Source of the DNA: DASXHY01 sp036272195
Lineage (GTDB): Bacteria > Verrucomicrobiota > Verrucomicrobiia > Limisphaerales > DASXHY01
Direction: 5' to 3'
Length of the DNA: 64,000 bases
Assembly: GCA_036272195.1 (NCBI GenBank)
Contig: DATAZE010000049.1
Location: 124,001 to 188,000 of the forward strand
Both the position numbers and the translations under genes were made by a program. A model generated the notes under the pieces. That model made no database searches. It had not been told where the DNA came from and was given only the letters and a program-made list of their open reading frames with translations. Every line of letters begins with the position of its first letter. The stretch's first letter is position 1. Of this stretch, positions 16,512 to 27,320 are shown piece after piece.

Positions 16512-18380
16512 ATGCGAGAGGAATTTGAGAAATTGGCAGCGGCGGGAAAAATCGAAGGCCGCCATATCGAGCCACTGGTGCAGCTCACCACCAGCGGCTT
16601 TTGCATGCACCGGAGCTGGGGCTTTGGCAAAATCAAAACGGTGGACACCGTGTTCGCCCGCTTCACGATTGATTTCCCGAACAAGCCCGGCCATACCATG
16701 GACCTGTCGTTCGCGGCGGATTCATTGAAGCCCATTCCCAAGGATCACATCCTCGCGCGCAAAGCGGCCGACATCGATGGCCTGCGGCAACTGGCAGCCA
16801 CCAACCACCTCGAGCTGGTCAAGGTCGTCCTCAACAGCTTCGGCGGCCAGGCGACTGTGGACCAAATCCAGCAGGCGCTGGTGCCGGACGTGATTCGCGA
16901 CGATTGGAAAAAATGGTGGGAAGCCGCCAAACGCGAGTTGAAAAAGGACGGGCATTTCCAGGTGCCGCTCAAGAAAACCGAACCGGTCATCTACCAGGCC
17001 AAGGAAGTTTCATTACAGGAACGACTGATTGGCGATTTTCGCGCGGCGAAAGGTTTGAAAGCGCACGTGACCGTGGCCAGCGAAATTTTAAAGAACGCCC
17101 ACGATCTTTCCGACAAACAAGCTGCCGCCAAGGAAATTATTTCCGCGTTGAACAATGAAATTGCCAGCTATCAACGCACCCAGACGCCCGTGGCGCTGGA
17201 AGGCATTTTTATCCGCGACGACATTCGCGCGATGGCGGACCTGCCGCCGGGCGAAGGCGAAGTGACGGCCAAGGCCATTTGGGCGCAGGACAACAAGCTC
17301 GGACCGCTGATGGAAGCGTTGCCAGCGGTGAAACATCGCCGCGCCGTGGAATCCTTCAAGGAGGCCAACCCCGACCGTTGGGCTGAGGTCTTGCGGACCA
17401 CGTTGAATTCTGTAAATGCAAAGTTGTGCAAGGAATTCGTGGCCGTGCTACTGGAGGACGGCAAAGTAAACGAATTGAAGGAGACCCTCGCGCGCCTGAT
17501 CAGCCAGCATCTGGCCAGCAGCGAATTGCTGCTTTGGCTGGCCAAGGAGCGCGCCGATGCCTTTGCGGACATCCTCGGGCCCGAAGTTTTCCGCGCGATG
17601 CTGACCGCGATGGAGCGCGATCAATTCAACGAGAAGCGCTCGAACCGTTTGCGCGAATATATTTTGGACGACCAGGAGTTGCTGCCGGAATTGACGGCGG
17701 CGGCGGAACTGGAAGTCATCAAGGATTTGACCCGCGCCTTGCAGCTTTCGCCCGTGTTTGACGACATGGACAAGCGCTCGTTGCTAGCGCGCATCGTGAA
17801 GAGCCATCCCGCCGTGCAATCGCTCATCAGCGGCGGCGAAACCAAGCAGGACACGACGCTGGTGGTTTCCTGGGATAGCCTCGAGCGGAAGCGCGAGGAA
17901 TACGCCGAACTCGTGCACAAAAAAATGCCGGCGAACCGAGAGGAAATCGCCATCGCAAGAAGTTACGGCGATTTGCGCGAGAACCACGAATACAAGGCCG
18001 CGAAGGAAATGCAGAAGCAATTGGTGCGCACCAAGGACGAAATGGAATCGCAACTGGTGCGCGCGCGAGGAACGGATTTTTCCAACGTGCGGACGGATAT
18101 CGCCAGCATCGGCACCATGGTCCGCACGACGAACATCGGCAGCAGCCAACCCGAGTCGTTTACCATCCTGGGCGCGTGGGATTCCGATCCGGACAAGGGA
18201 ATCGTGAGTTATTTATCACCCGTTGCACAGGCATTGTTGAACCGCAAAGTTGGCGACGAAGTGGAATTTGAAATTCACGGTGCGCGCCATCGGCATCGCA
18301 TCGAGAACATCGAGACTGCCCGTATTGCCCCAGCCCAACCGTCGCCGGAACGGGCGACGCCTGAGCCGCAGGCGCAATAA
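16512..18380 (+). CDS. greA: GreA/GreB transcription elongation factor with long N-terminal extension
   Basis: A 622-residue protein whose last third is a Gre factor. The coiled-coil tip signature is clear at about residues 478-498 (IAIARSYGDLRENHEYKAAKE), with the acidic D and E that act in RNA polymerase transcript cleavage, and the C-terminal FKBP-like domain follows (about 535-600: TILGAWDSDPDKGIVSYLSP, GDEVEFEIHG). Ordinary GreA is about 158 residues. The 450-residue N-terminal part includes a small beta domain (SWGFGKIKTVDTVFARFTIDF, about 36-75) and helical repeats. Long GreA forms are also known in Chlamydia, another PVC phylum, which supports this as a lineage trait. Divergent from rsmB with a 24-bp gap. 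Confidence 0.88.
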   Translation: MREEFEKLAAAGKIEGRHIEPLVQLTTSGFCMHRSWGFGKIKTVDTVFARFTIDFPNKPGHTMDLSFAADSLKPIPKDHILARKAADIDGLRQLAATNHLELVKVVLNSFGGQATVDQIQQALVPDVIRDDWKKWWEAAKRELKKDGHFQVPLKKTEPVIYQAKEVSLQERLIGDFRAAKGLKAHVTVASEILKNAHDLSDKQAAAKEIISALNNEIASYQRTQTPVALEGIFIRDDIRAMADLPPGEGEVTAKAIWAQDNKLGPLMEALPAVKHRRAVESFKEANPDRWAEVLRTTLNSVNAKLCKEFVAVLLEDGKVNELKETLARLISQHLASSELLLWLAKERADAFADILGPEVFRAMLTAMERDQFNEKRSNRLREYILDDQELLPELTAAAELEVIKDLTRALQLSPVFDDMDKRSLLARIVKSHPAVQSLISGGETKQDTTLVVSWDSLERKREEYAELVHKKMPANREEIAIARSYGDLRENHEYKAAKEMQKQLVRTKDEMESQLVRARGTDFSNVRTDIASIGTMVRTTNIGSSQPESFTILGAWDSDPDKGIVSYLSPVAQALLNRKVGDEVEFEIHGARHRHRIENIETARIAPAQPSPERATPEPQAQ

Positions 18381-18390
18381 CAGTTGGAAG

Positions 18391-18470
18391 CGGCACGGGC
18401 GGCTCGCCCGTGTGGCCCCAAGCTTGTTTTGGAAGAGAGAAACGCACGGGCGGGACGCCCGTGCCACTAT
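18391..18470. repeat. REP-like palindrome, GGCACGGGCG family, copy 2
   Basis: GGCACGGGCGGCTCGCCCGTG on the left and ACGGGCGGGACGCCCGTGCC on the right flank a 35-bp spacer. It lies between the convergent greA-like and DUF5069 genes and probably terminates both. Confidence 0.8.
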
Positions 18471-18477
18471 TGCCAGC

Positions 18478-18927
18478 TCAGGCTTTTCCGCCGTAGCTCA
18501 CGTAGTCATCAACATCGAGCATATCGAACCAGGTCGAAATGTCTTCGCGTTTGGGCGCGACCTTGGAATGCAATCCGTTTAAATACTCGCGGCCTTCAGG
18601 GTCCGATGGCGCGCGCTGGTCATGATAGGCAGACCAGGCATAAATTTCGGAGGGAGTCCGTTTGTTTTTGGAGTTGGCCTGAATCCATTCGAGAATTTCC
18701 CCGTCACCTTTTCCGGCGGCGAGTTCTTTTTTGAGCGCTTCCGGGTCAACACCGGCAAATTCAAGGAAATGCTGGTCGAGCGGGCAGGCAAAATGATATT
18801 CGCCGTTTTTGCCGTTGATAGTGGCGCGGCCTTTATCGAGGCAACGGGCGAGGATCGCATAGCCGCCGAGACGGACGCGGGCGCTACGGGGAGCTTGTTT
18901 CGTCAAATCGATCGGTTGGATAGCCAT
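18478..18927 (-). CDS. DUF5069 domain-containing protein
   Basis: A 149-residue cytoplasmic protein. I start it at MAIQPIDLTKQAPRSARV; 27 upstream in-frame codons look unrelated. The text LTKQAPRSARVRLGGYAILARCLDK and the later LDQHFLEFAGVDPEAL fit the DUF5069 family, found mostly in PVC bacteria. Its function is unknown. It is a single gene, convergent with the extended greA. Confidence 0.85.
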   Translation of the reverse strand: MAIQPIDLTKQAPRSARVRLGGYAILARCLDKGRATINGKNGEYHFACPLDQHFLEFAGVDPEALKKELAAGKGDGEILEWIQANSKNKRTPSEIYAWSAYHDQRAPSDPEGREYLNGLHSKVAPKREDISTWFDMLDVDDYVSYGGKA

Positions 18928-19196
18928 AAATGTCTGGGAACGTTGTAGTTTGTTGTAGTTGTCCGGTTTATACCGCATCTGGCGCCACTCGGAGCCGCGG
19001 CTCCACAAAGTGCATTCGGTTCAAGAATTTGCAAGCGACCGGAATAAGAATGCCTTGAAGCAAATTGCGGCAAAGGTCACGCGACAGAGCGCAGCGCCTA
19101 ATTCCAATCATCTATTCTCTGCAAAAAAGATGATCTCGAATTGCACTAAATGCGCTTTGACGGGCCAGCTATTTCAGGTATGCTTGCAGGGCGAAA

Positions 19197-20144
19197 ATGA
19201 GATTCAGGCCCTCCATTTTGGATTTCTGCCGCGCTACCATTGCCGGATTGGTTTGCGTGGTGTCCGTGGCCGTTTCGCGCGGAGGCGAACCCGTCCAAGT
19301 CGTGCCGCCGCGCGGCACGGAAGTTCAAACAAACATTGAACAATCGCAGGCGACCGGAACAAAAAATTTTGAGAGCATGGGGCCGCACGCGCCACGTTCA
19401 TTTCACTTAGCCGCGCCCTCCCAGACATTGCCGCTGCCGTTTCCCCAGCAACAGGCGATCCCACTGAGCGAGCGTGAGAAGGAATTGCAAGACCTTCGGA
19501 AAAACTGGGTCTTCATGACGCCGGACGATATGGTGGGACAGGCGGAATCGGATTTAAGCGGCTTCGACAAAGACAAGGACGGTTTGAACAAAAAAGCAAC
19601 CACCGCAATGGAGCGGTATTACCAGCATCTATACGATTCCGACCACTCCGCCGCCACGAACCAGGGCACCAAACTTGATTCTGATTCCTGGACCGGGGCG
19701 ACGAATTCGGTCGTGGGAGACAGCGCGCGGCCCAATGACGGCTTGTTCGGCACAACGCCGGACACCGGGGTTTTTCAATCGCCTCGCGCGACCACATTTT
19801 CAGACGTCTTCGGTTCCAGTGCGAACACGGCGCAGTCCAGCGCGGAAACAATCCGGTTGCAAGAGGCACAAAAGGAGCACATGGAAAGCTTTAAGCAATT
19901 ATGGGATATCGATCAACCTGCGACTCCTCCTGCCGTTGCCTCCGAAGGCCTCCCCAAGGTGAGCAGCCCAACTCCCGCATTTGGATCTGCCGCGGGCGAT
20001 CAGCCGGCCATTAACGCTTTCAATTCCTCGCTCGGGGGTCTCTCCGGACAAGCGCCCGCCTCACCCATCATCCCGACGATCACTTCGAGCCGCAACATCC
20101 AGCCGCCCCGCGCCACTTTCGCCCCGCCGCAAAGAGAGTTTTGA
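19197..20144 (+). CDS. Secreted protein of unknown function
   Basis: A 315-residue protein with an N-terminal hydrophobic signal (about residues 11-28, then SRGGEP). The mature part is rich in Pro, Ser, Thr, Ala and Gln and looks largely disordered, apart from a helical charged block at about 88-150 (LSEREKELQDLRKNWVFMTPDDM) and another near 215-240. I do not recognise a domain. The layout (signal, EKELQDLRKNW block, disordered tail) suggests an envelope protein. It converges on moeA with a 26-bp gap. Confidence 0.7.
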   Translation: MRFRPSILDFCRATIAGLVCVVSVAVSRGGEPVQVVPPRGTEVQTNIEQSQATGTKNFESMGPHAPRSFHLAAPSQTLPLPFPQQQAIPLSEREKELQDLRKNWVFMTPDDMVGQAESDLSGFDKDKDGLNKKATTAMERYYQHLYDSDHSAATNQGTKLDSDSWTGATNSVVGDSARPNDGLFGTTPDTGVFQSPRATTFSDVFGSSANTAQSSAETIRLQEAQKEHMESFKQLWDIDQPATPPAVASEGLPKVSSPTPAFGSAAGDQPAINAFNSSLGGLSGQAPASPIIPTITSSRNIQPPRATFAPPQREF

Positions 20145-20170
20145 GCGAGCTGAGCGGTTCGCGAAGCGGC

Positions 20171-21376
20171 TCATTCCCAGCGCAACACTTGAACAGTCAT
20201 TCCCGCAGAAAGTGTGGTTTCCGGCGGCACATCGACCAATCCATTAGCCAGAGCCAGTGAACTGAGAACGTGCGACGCCTGAGTCCCGGCGGAGCGGACG
20301 CCGCCTTTTTCGTCCACTGCCACACGCATGAAATGCCGCCGCTTGTCCGGATTGGAAAACGGTTCCGTCAGCACGCCGGACGATGCTGAAAGATCCACTC
20401 GCGCCGCTCCCTGCCACCGCAGCAAAGCCGGCCGGGCCAACAAAAGAAACGTGACGAATGCCGAAACTGGATTGCCCGGCAAACCAAACAGAAGTTTTTC
20501 ACCGTGACGGCCAAAGACAAACGGCTTTCCGGGCTTGATCGCTACTTTCCAAAATTGCAATTGCCCTCCCTGTTCTTCAAAGGCGCTTTTCACAAAATCC
20601 ATCTCGCCGACCGACACGCCACCGCAAGTGATGACGACATCGCACTCAGACGACGCACGCGAGAGCGCCGCGCGGGTCGCCTCCGTGCTGTCAGGAATGA
20701 TGGGGAAAATTTTCGGCACGCCACCGGCGAGGGCGATCAATGGCGCCAGCGCGGCCCGGTTGCTTTCGTAAATCTGGCCAGGTGCGAGCGCCGACCCGGC
20801 TTCTTTCAATTCAGAACCAGTCGCGAGCAGCGTTACGGTTGGGCGGCGGCCCACCTTTACCTCCGTCACACCGCCCCCCGCCAGCAGCGCCATTTGCGCC
20901 GCGCCCAAAATTTCGCCCGCCGCGGCAATTGCGGCACCGCGTTTAACATCCTCACCGTGGAACCTGATGTTTTCCCAGGGCTTGATTGCGTCGAGAAATA
21001 AAACCTCGCGCGGGCGGGTTGCTTCCAACTGGGTGTCTTCCTGCATGACCACGGCATCTGCTCCGGAAGGCAAAATCGAACCAGTGAAAATGCGAATGCA
21101 TTGGCCGGCAGAGATCTCTCCGTGGAACGTCTCTCCAGTGGCTATTTTTCCCGCCAGCGCGAGTGAAATCGGATTCTGCGGGCTGGCGGAGGAAATGTCC
21201 CGCGCGCGAACGGCGTAGCCATCCATTGAGGAATTGTCGAAAGGCGGCAGATCGGTCTGCATCAGGATTTTTTCCGCCATCACACGCCGATGCGCCGCGG
21301 CCAGCGAGACAAGTTCGCTTTTGGGCGCTGGAACCGAGGCGAGAATGGTTGCGAGCGCCTGTTCGAGTTCGAGCAT
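20171..21376 (-). CDS. moeA: Molybdopterin molybdenumtransferase MoeA
   Basis: A 401-residue MoeA starting MLELEQALATIL; the 28 codons upstream in frame derive from a palindromic repeat and are left out. Landmarks: DLPPFDNSSMDGYAV, RIFTGSILPSGADAVVMQED, LATGSEL, and the MPT-binding TCGGVSVGEMDFVK followed by KPGKPFVFG and LPGNPVSAFVTF. It inserts molybdate into adenylated molybdopterin, the last step of Mo-cofactor synthesis. No other moa/moe gene is nearby. Its upstream edge carries a REP copy (21421-21482). Confidence 0.94.
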   Translation of the reverse strand: MLELEQALATILASVPAPKSELVSLAAAHRRVMAEKILMQTDLPPFDNSSMDGYAVRARDISSASPQNPISLALAGKIATGETFHGEISAGQCIRIFTGSILPSGADAVVMQEDTQLEATRPREVLFLDAIKPWENIRFHGEDVKRGAAIAAAGEILGAAQMALLAGGGVTEVKVGRRPTVTLLATGSELKEAGSALAPGQIYESNRAALAPLIALAGGVPKIFPIIPDSTEATRAALSRASSECDVVITCGGVSVGEMDFVKSAFEEQGGQLQFWKVAIKPGKPFVFGRHGEKLLFGLPGNPVSAFVTFLLLARPALLRWQGAARVDLSASSGVLTEPFSNPDKRRHFMRVAVDEKGGVRSAGTQASHVLSSLALANGLVDVPPETTLSAGMTVQVLRWE

Positions 21377-21420
21377 GACGGAAGTGTCGGGCGACTCGTG
21401 ACGGGTGTCGAGAGAGAAGC

Positions 21421-21482
21421 TGGTGGCGCGGGTGTTTCGCCTGCGCGAATCGAAACGCACGGGCGAGACGCCCGTGCCACTA
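21421..21482. repeat. REP-like palindrome, GGCACGGGCG family, copy 3 (degenerate)
   Basis: The right arm AACGCACGGGCGAGACGCCC with GTGCCACTA is intact, while the left arm TGGTGGCGCGGGTGTTTCGC is diverged. It is located between the pilB-like gene and moeA, both on the minus strand. Confidence 0.75.
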
Positions 21483-21490
21483 CAATCCGC

Positions 21491-23239
<1,749 letters not shown>

Positions 23240-23242
23240 GGC

Positions 23243-24130
23243 TCAGCGAAATACTTTGCGAAGATTTTTTATCAACTCGGACGGATCCGTCAGATACCAC
23301 AGCAGCCGGTTCGGCGTTGCTTCGGATAATTCCTTGGCGGCTTGCTGGTTGAACGGATTGGCCGTCGCGACCAGAATCGATTTGCTCATCCGGTCAAACG
23401 GCAGCACGCACCAGCGGCGGCAGACATCCGCCGGGAAACTCCGCGCGAGATCGATGTCCATCTCGTATTTTTCCAACGGCAAAAAGCCCACGCGCGATTT
23501 GTCTGAAAGAATCTTCAATGCCTTTTCGACCGGGACAATTCCCCTTTGCGCCAGCAACTGCACGAATGGATCGCAGACCCCTTCGGGCGGGCGGGACAGA
23601 TCCGGCGCGACCCAGCACAAATCGAAATCGCCGGAGGTGATGATTTTGCCGTCGACGAAAATTTTGTACATCGCCTGGCGACCGTCATCCACCTTATCGG
23701 GGACAGCCTTGCCGGAGGATTTTTGGGCCTTGCCGTTGGTGGCAGGGGCCGGCTTGGCAGCGGGAGCTTCCGCGGCGGGAAACTGTTCCGAAATATTGTT
23801 GGCCTTGCTCTCGATTTGCTTCAGCGCCTTCTGCACGTCCGGATCATCCGGGAACCGTTGCAGGATCGTCTCATATTCGAGAATCGCTGAGGAAAGCTGT
23901 CCCATTTGCACATACGCCTGGGCGATGCGTTTGGATGTCTTCACGACATCCTGCTCGCGACCCAGCTTCGAGTAGGCCTCTTTGAGGATTTCGAGCGATT
24001 GATAGTCACTCGGCTGCGACTCCGTGATGACTTCAAACATCTCGATCGTCTGCGCCAGTTGTGCTTCTTCGCCTGGTGTTAACGTTGTACTCGCCATTAT
24101 CGGTTGCGTTTGTAGCAAAATATCCGCCAT
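23243..24130 (-). CDS. TPR plus MshEN-like protein, partner of the GspE/PilB ATPase
   Basis: A 295-residue cytoplasmic protein. Residues 20-105 contain two or three TPR-like helical hairpins (LKEAYSKLGREQDVVKTSKR, AYVQMGQLSSAILEYETIL, FPDDPDVQKAL). An Ala/Pro/Lys linker follows, and residues about 150-295 resemble the N-terminal domain of type II/IV secretion ATPases, ending FNQQAAKELSE...SELIKNLRKVF, but no ATPase core follows. An internal ATG at 24097 is an alternative start. MshEN domains often bind cyclic di-GMP; whether this one keeps the ligand residues is not settled here. Its 3-bp spacing to the ATPase suggests a regulatory or assembly partner. Confidence 0.75.
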   Translation of the reverse strand: MADILLQTQPIMASTTLTPGEEAQLAQTIEMFEVITESQPSDYQSLEILKEAYSKLGREQDVVKTSKRIAQAYVQMGQLSSAILEYETILQRFPDDPDVQKALKQIESKANNISEQFPAAEAPAAKPAPATNGKAQKSSGKAVPDKVDDGRQAMYKIFVDGKIITSGDFDLCWVAPDLSRPPEGVCDPFVQLLAQRGIVPVEKALKILSDKSRVGFLPLEKYEMDIDLARSFPADVCRRWCVLPFDRMSKSILVATANPFNQQAAKELSEATPNRLLWYLTDPSELIKNLRKVFR

Positions 24131-24457
24131 CCTATAATAAGACGCGTGCTTTCAGAACGCAAACGGCTCGATTTTTTTTACGGCCCGTTTGTCGTACACT
24201 TCTGTCCAGTTTTTGACCTCGGACAGGCCCGCAGTTCGGGCGTGGGGTAGCCGAAATCGCCGGATCGATTTTCCGCTGTATTCATTTTGGGCGAGGCCTG
24301 CCTTGCACTGAAACTCAGCACTCCTTTTTTGCCTACGTCGCTTGCATGCTCCGGCGCAAAAAAAGAGCAGCGCCTGTTGAGCGCCGCTTTTTATGGATCA
24401 TCGATAAGACTAAATTCCTGTCGCAGGAGTGGTATTGAACCGTCCGATACCATCTTG
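24131..24457. other. Intergenic region, 327 bp
   Basis: No gene is seen. It holds the pseudopilin terminator (24358-24388) and, nearest the TPR-MshEN gene, a TATTATAG element (minus strand, around 24134-24142) that could be a -10 box. The rest is unremarkable. Confidence 0.5.
24358..24388 (-). terminator. Rho-independent terminator of the pseudopilin gene
   Basis: AGCGGCGC pairs with GCGCTGCT with one mismatch around CTCAACAG, followed on the minus strand by CTTTTTTT. It lies 70 bp downstream of the pseudopilin stop. Confidence 0.75.
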
Positions 24458-25333
24458 TTATTGGGGAGTCCCAATCAGGACCTTCGATTGGTCCCAATTA
24501 TAATGCCAGGTGTAATTCCACAGGTTCGGCAGCCGGGAAAGCTCCACGTGACCGTCAAATAATCCCACATTCACGCCCCCCTTGGGAAGCTGCGCTGCGC
24601 TGGTCCAGGAAATCTTGAGCCCCGGTTTCACGGAGTGACGGGCCACACAGGTGCGGCCCATTTCTCTTCCCATCCCGGCCTCCGCACCTGCGAATAGGTT
24701 CTGAGGGGGAGCGTCCTGTTCCATTGGCCATCCATCCACCCAGATTCCGTCCGAAAAAACGGGCGTCAGGCTTGGGTTTCGAACCGAGGCAGCACTCATA
24801 TAATAGCCCGACGTGCCAGGCTTTCCGTTGGGCAAAGTCACGTTGCCACCAGAACCGTCGCCAGCAGGTTTGCTGGAATCCGTATATGAGGTGTCAAACC
24901 AGCCATTGAGCATGTAACTGCCAAAATAAGCCTGATTATTTCCCTTATAATCCGTTTTGCAATAAGGCGTGACCGCATCCCCGGCCGAATTATTCACCGG
25001 TTGCTGGGGTTTAAAACACGTGGGACAAACCAGCATGTTCGTAGCCTTCGCATAATAATCCAGCATGTTGATAAACCAGGAACCGGTTGATCCCGACGGC
25101 GCCTCGTCTGGCATCGCACGAGAGAAGTCGTTGTTATACATGATGAACGACAGCGTCAGTTGCTTGACCTGGTTCACGCAAGAAATCTGCTGGGCCTTTA
25201 CTTTCGCGTTCGCCAGCGCGGGCAGTAACATCGCGGCCAGGATCGCAATGATCGCAATCACGACCAGAAGTTCAATCAGCGTAAACCCTTTGCGCGTCTT
25301 AATCTCGGGATGGGGAAGTATCATGTTTTTCAT
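24458..25333 (-). CDS. Pseudopilin with prepilin signal (H-X9-DG type)
   Basis: A 291-residue pseudopilin-like protein. The prepilin peptidase site is RKG^FTLIELLVV with Gly 16, Phe 17 and the conserved Glu at +5, and the following 25 residues form the hydrophobic helix. The C-terminal part carries VGLFDGHVELS, the DG motif of the H-X9-DG C-terminal domain that is hugely expanded in Verrucomicrobiota, Lentisphaerota and Planctomycetota. It should be cleaved by PilD and inserted in the inner membrane or assembled into a pseudopilus. It is upstream of the secretion ATPase operon but has its own terminator. Confidence 0.92.
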   Translation of the reverse strand: MKNMILPHPEIKTRKGFTLIELLVVIAIIAILAAMLLPALANAKVKAQQISCVNQVKQLTLSFIMYNNDFSRAMPDEAPSGSTGSWFINMLDYYAKATNMLVCPTCFKPQQPVNNSAGDAVTPYCKTDYKGNNQAYFGSYMLNGWFDTSYTDSSKPAGDGSGGNVTLPNGKPGTSGYYMSAASVRNPSLTPVFSDGIWVDGWPMEQDAPPQNLFAGAEAGMGREMGRTCVARHSVKPGLKISWTSAAQLPKGGVNVGLFDGHVELSRLPNLWNYTWHYNWDQSKVLIGTPQ

Positions 25334-25943
25334 GGAAAGGTTTCGGTCAGAGTAAATTCGCGAGGACGGGAGGCTCCGTTTTGAATAGCGTTTTTATTAT
25401 GACGCTCTTCAGTCGGTTTCCGCGGATGGCGGGACTGCCTGGCGCGGAACGTGGAGATAAGACAACGCGAGAGCCGGTCACTATACTAGGTTCAGGGGTG
25501 CCTAAGCTCAAAATACGATTCCCGCACACAGCATTGAAAAATGTGCGACAGAATCTCTTATGGTGCAGGTTTTTCAAAACGGCGTTTCGGCCGAAAATCC
25601 TGTACCGCTTCGAAGTTTTCCTCCCATGACGGGCCTCCCGGCTCCCGTGGAATTGAACTTCAGTGACCGGCTTCGCGTTGCGTGGATGACCCGCAATTAA
25701 GGGGATCGCGGTCACCTGCGCATAAATTATGGCTTGAGCGGACATTAATTCAATCGTGAGAGCACTGAAAACGGGTGTGTGTTTGTCCGCACACCTTCAC
25801 GGCGATGTCAGTACGTCACGGGTTCTATTTATAAGCGTGAGAAAAAGCTGACTTATGACAGTGATAAATTTGCATGCATGCATGAAAAAAGCGCCCCCTG
25901 GAGAACCGTTTAAACGCTTTTTAAAGAAGGGAGGGTCGGGAAT
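25334..25943. other. Intergenic region, 610 bp
   Basis: No convincing gene. A 132-codon frame on the minus strand (25347-25745) has no recognisable domain and an atypical composition. The region contains a small hairpin (GGTGTG/CACACC, 25774-25795), a TGCATGCATGCATG run at 25871-25884, and a terminator-like stem at 25885-25923. It must hold the promoter of the pseudopilin gene. Confidence 0.5.
25885..25923 (-). terminator. Probable terminator of the ECF operon
   Basis: AAAAAGCG and CGCTTTTT pair across a 22-nt loop, followed by T/C-rich sequence on the minus strand. It lies just after the anti-sigma gene stop. The stem is short and A/T-rich. Confidence 0.5.
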
Positions 25944-27314
25944 TCAACGCGAAGGCGTCGCATTCACATCGATCGTCGTTTGATTCCCGATGACCGCCTT
26001 GCCGGAAATCCGAGAATTCAACAATAGCGACGGCGTAAGCGCAGGCATTGCTCCACCACCACCACCGCCAGACAAACCACTCACAGCGCTCATATTCGTG
26101 CGGGTGAGGACAGCATTGGTCAGTGGGATCAAATTTCCAGAAAACACAACGTTCTGCCGCAGGTTGCGGTTCGTTCCCGTCACTCGGAAGAAGTAATTCT
26201 GCGCGGCCGGGTTTTGCAGGGGTGTTCTGGTCATCGAACTTGCCGGCGCGCTTTTAAAAGCAGAAGCAACAACTGCGTGCGATTCCGGCTGGTCGTTTGC
26301 CATTTGCACCGTGCCCGTGTAAACGGAACCGTCCGCATCAACGACGCGCATTTCGCCGCCGTTTTGCTCTATTCGAAACGATGTGAGCAACGGTGCAGTC
26401 ATGTTCGGGGTTTCCTTCGCGCTCCGTCTCGCTGCTATATCCACCCGGTAAAAACGCTGGGATGCAACCGTGTCCGCCGGGGAGGTTTCTCGTTTTGCGA
26501 GGCTGTCAAAAACCACGCCACCCGCCGTCGCGCTGGCAGGCGCTCCTGCGAGGCCCGGTTTTTTCCGCGCCTCCGGTTCTGCCACAGCCAGGGTCAATAC
26601 GCCCATGGTTGCATTGGTGTTTATTTGCTGCGCTGCCGAAGTCATCGCCCAGTCCGTCGAATCTTTGTTTAACGCTCCCGAGTTCGCAAATGAATCCGCC
26701 GGAGTATCACCCGCTTTGTCAGCCAAAATCCCCTGATTGAGCGAAGTCGTGGATAGCGCATTCATTCCCGCCAACAAGTTGGTTTGCTCCATCTGGCCGT
26801 CCAAAACTCGCACTGGAGCTGGTGTTTCATTAAACACAACACTGGCGCCCGGATTGCCCACCGCGCCTGCCGATTGCACTCGCTTGGTCGGGGTGCCTGC
26901 AAACGTCGTTGGTTTTTTCTCCACGTCGCGAGCCACTTCACTGCGGGCTGCCGGGGACGGCATCACAGCCAGCGGCGGCGCAGCCTCCGGCGCGGGTTGG
27001 TTCGCCAGCGGGGCATTCGCCGGCGTGGAACTGATCGCAGCGAGCGACGCCGGTTTGGGGCGGTTCAGATTTGGCAGCAATAACCAGGCGCTAACAGCGG
27101 CGACCGCGATGAAACAAACAGCAAATGCAAGCCGTGGCCGCAATCCCGCGAAGAAACTCGAGAAAAATCCGCCGCCGGTTGCTTCGCGACGCGAAATTTC
27201 CCGATGCAATCGCTCCCGCGCGCTGGCGGGCAATTCCATGGCGTCGCCCGCTTGTTCGCGGCGTTTCTTCGCGAAGGCTCGCAGCCATTTCTCGATTTTG
27301 CGTTCCGGTTCCAT
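25944..27314 (-). CDS. Putative membrane-bound anti-sigma factor with long extracytoplasmic domain
   Basis: A 456-residue single-pass membrane protein encoded 6 bp after an ECF sigma gene. The N-terminal 56 residues are charged and helical (PERKIEKWLRAFAKKRRE), the expected sigma-binding side. One membrane segment is at about 61-80 (RLAFAVCFIAVAAVSAWLLL). The outer part is Ala/Pro/Thr-rich up to about 200, then has beta-rich segments such as SFRIEQNGGEMRVVDADGSV and YFFRVTGTNRNLRQNV that resemble a ligand-binding or structural domain. There is no canonical HxxxCxxC zinc anti-sigma motif, so the assignment rests on position and topology. Confidence 0.7.
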   Translation of the reverse strand: MEPERKIEKWLRAFAKKRREQAGDAMELPASARERLHREISRREATGGGFFSSFFAGLRPRLAFAVCFIAVAAVSAWLLLPNLNRPKPASLAAISSTPANAPLANQPAPEAAPPLAVMPSPAARSEVARDVEKKPTTFAGTPTKRVQSAGAVGNPGASVVFNETPAPVRVLDGQMEQTNLLAGMNALSTTSLNQGILADKAGDTPADSFANSGALNKDSTDWAMTSAAQQINTNATMGVLTLAVAEPEARKKPGLAGAPASATAGGVVFDSLAKRETSPADTVASQRFYRVDIAARRSAKETPNMTAPLLTSFRIEQNGGEMRVVDADGSVYTGTVQMANDQPESHAVVASAFKSAPASSMTRTPLQNPAAQNYFFRVTGTNRNLRQNVVFSGNLIPLTNAVLTRTNMSAVSGLSGGGGGGAMPALTPSLLLNSRISGKAVIGNQTTIDVNATPSR

Positions 27315-27320
27315 TGGTCG

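Noticed and set aside
25347..25745. 132-codon minus-strand frame between pseudopilin and anti-sigma genes
   Set aside because: No domain, no ribosome site seen, composition unlike neighbouring genes; kept as intergenic.
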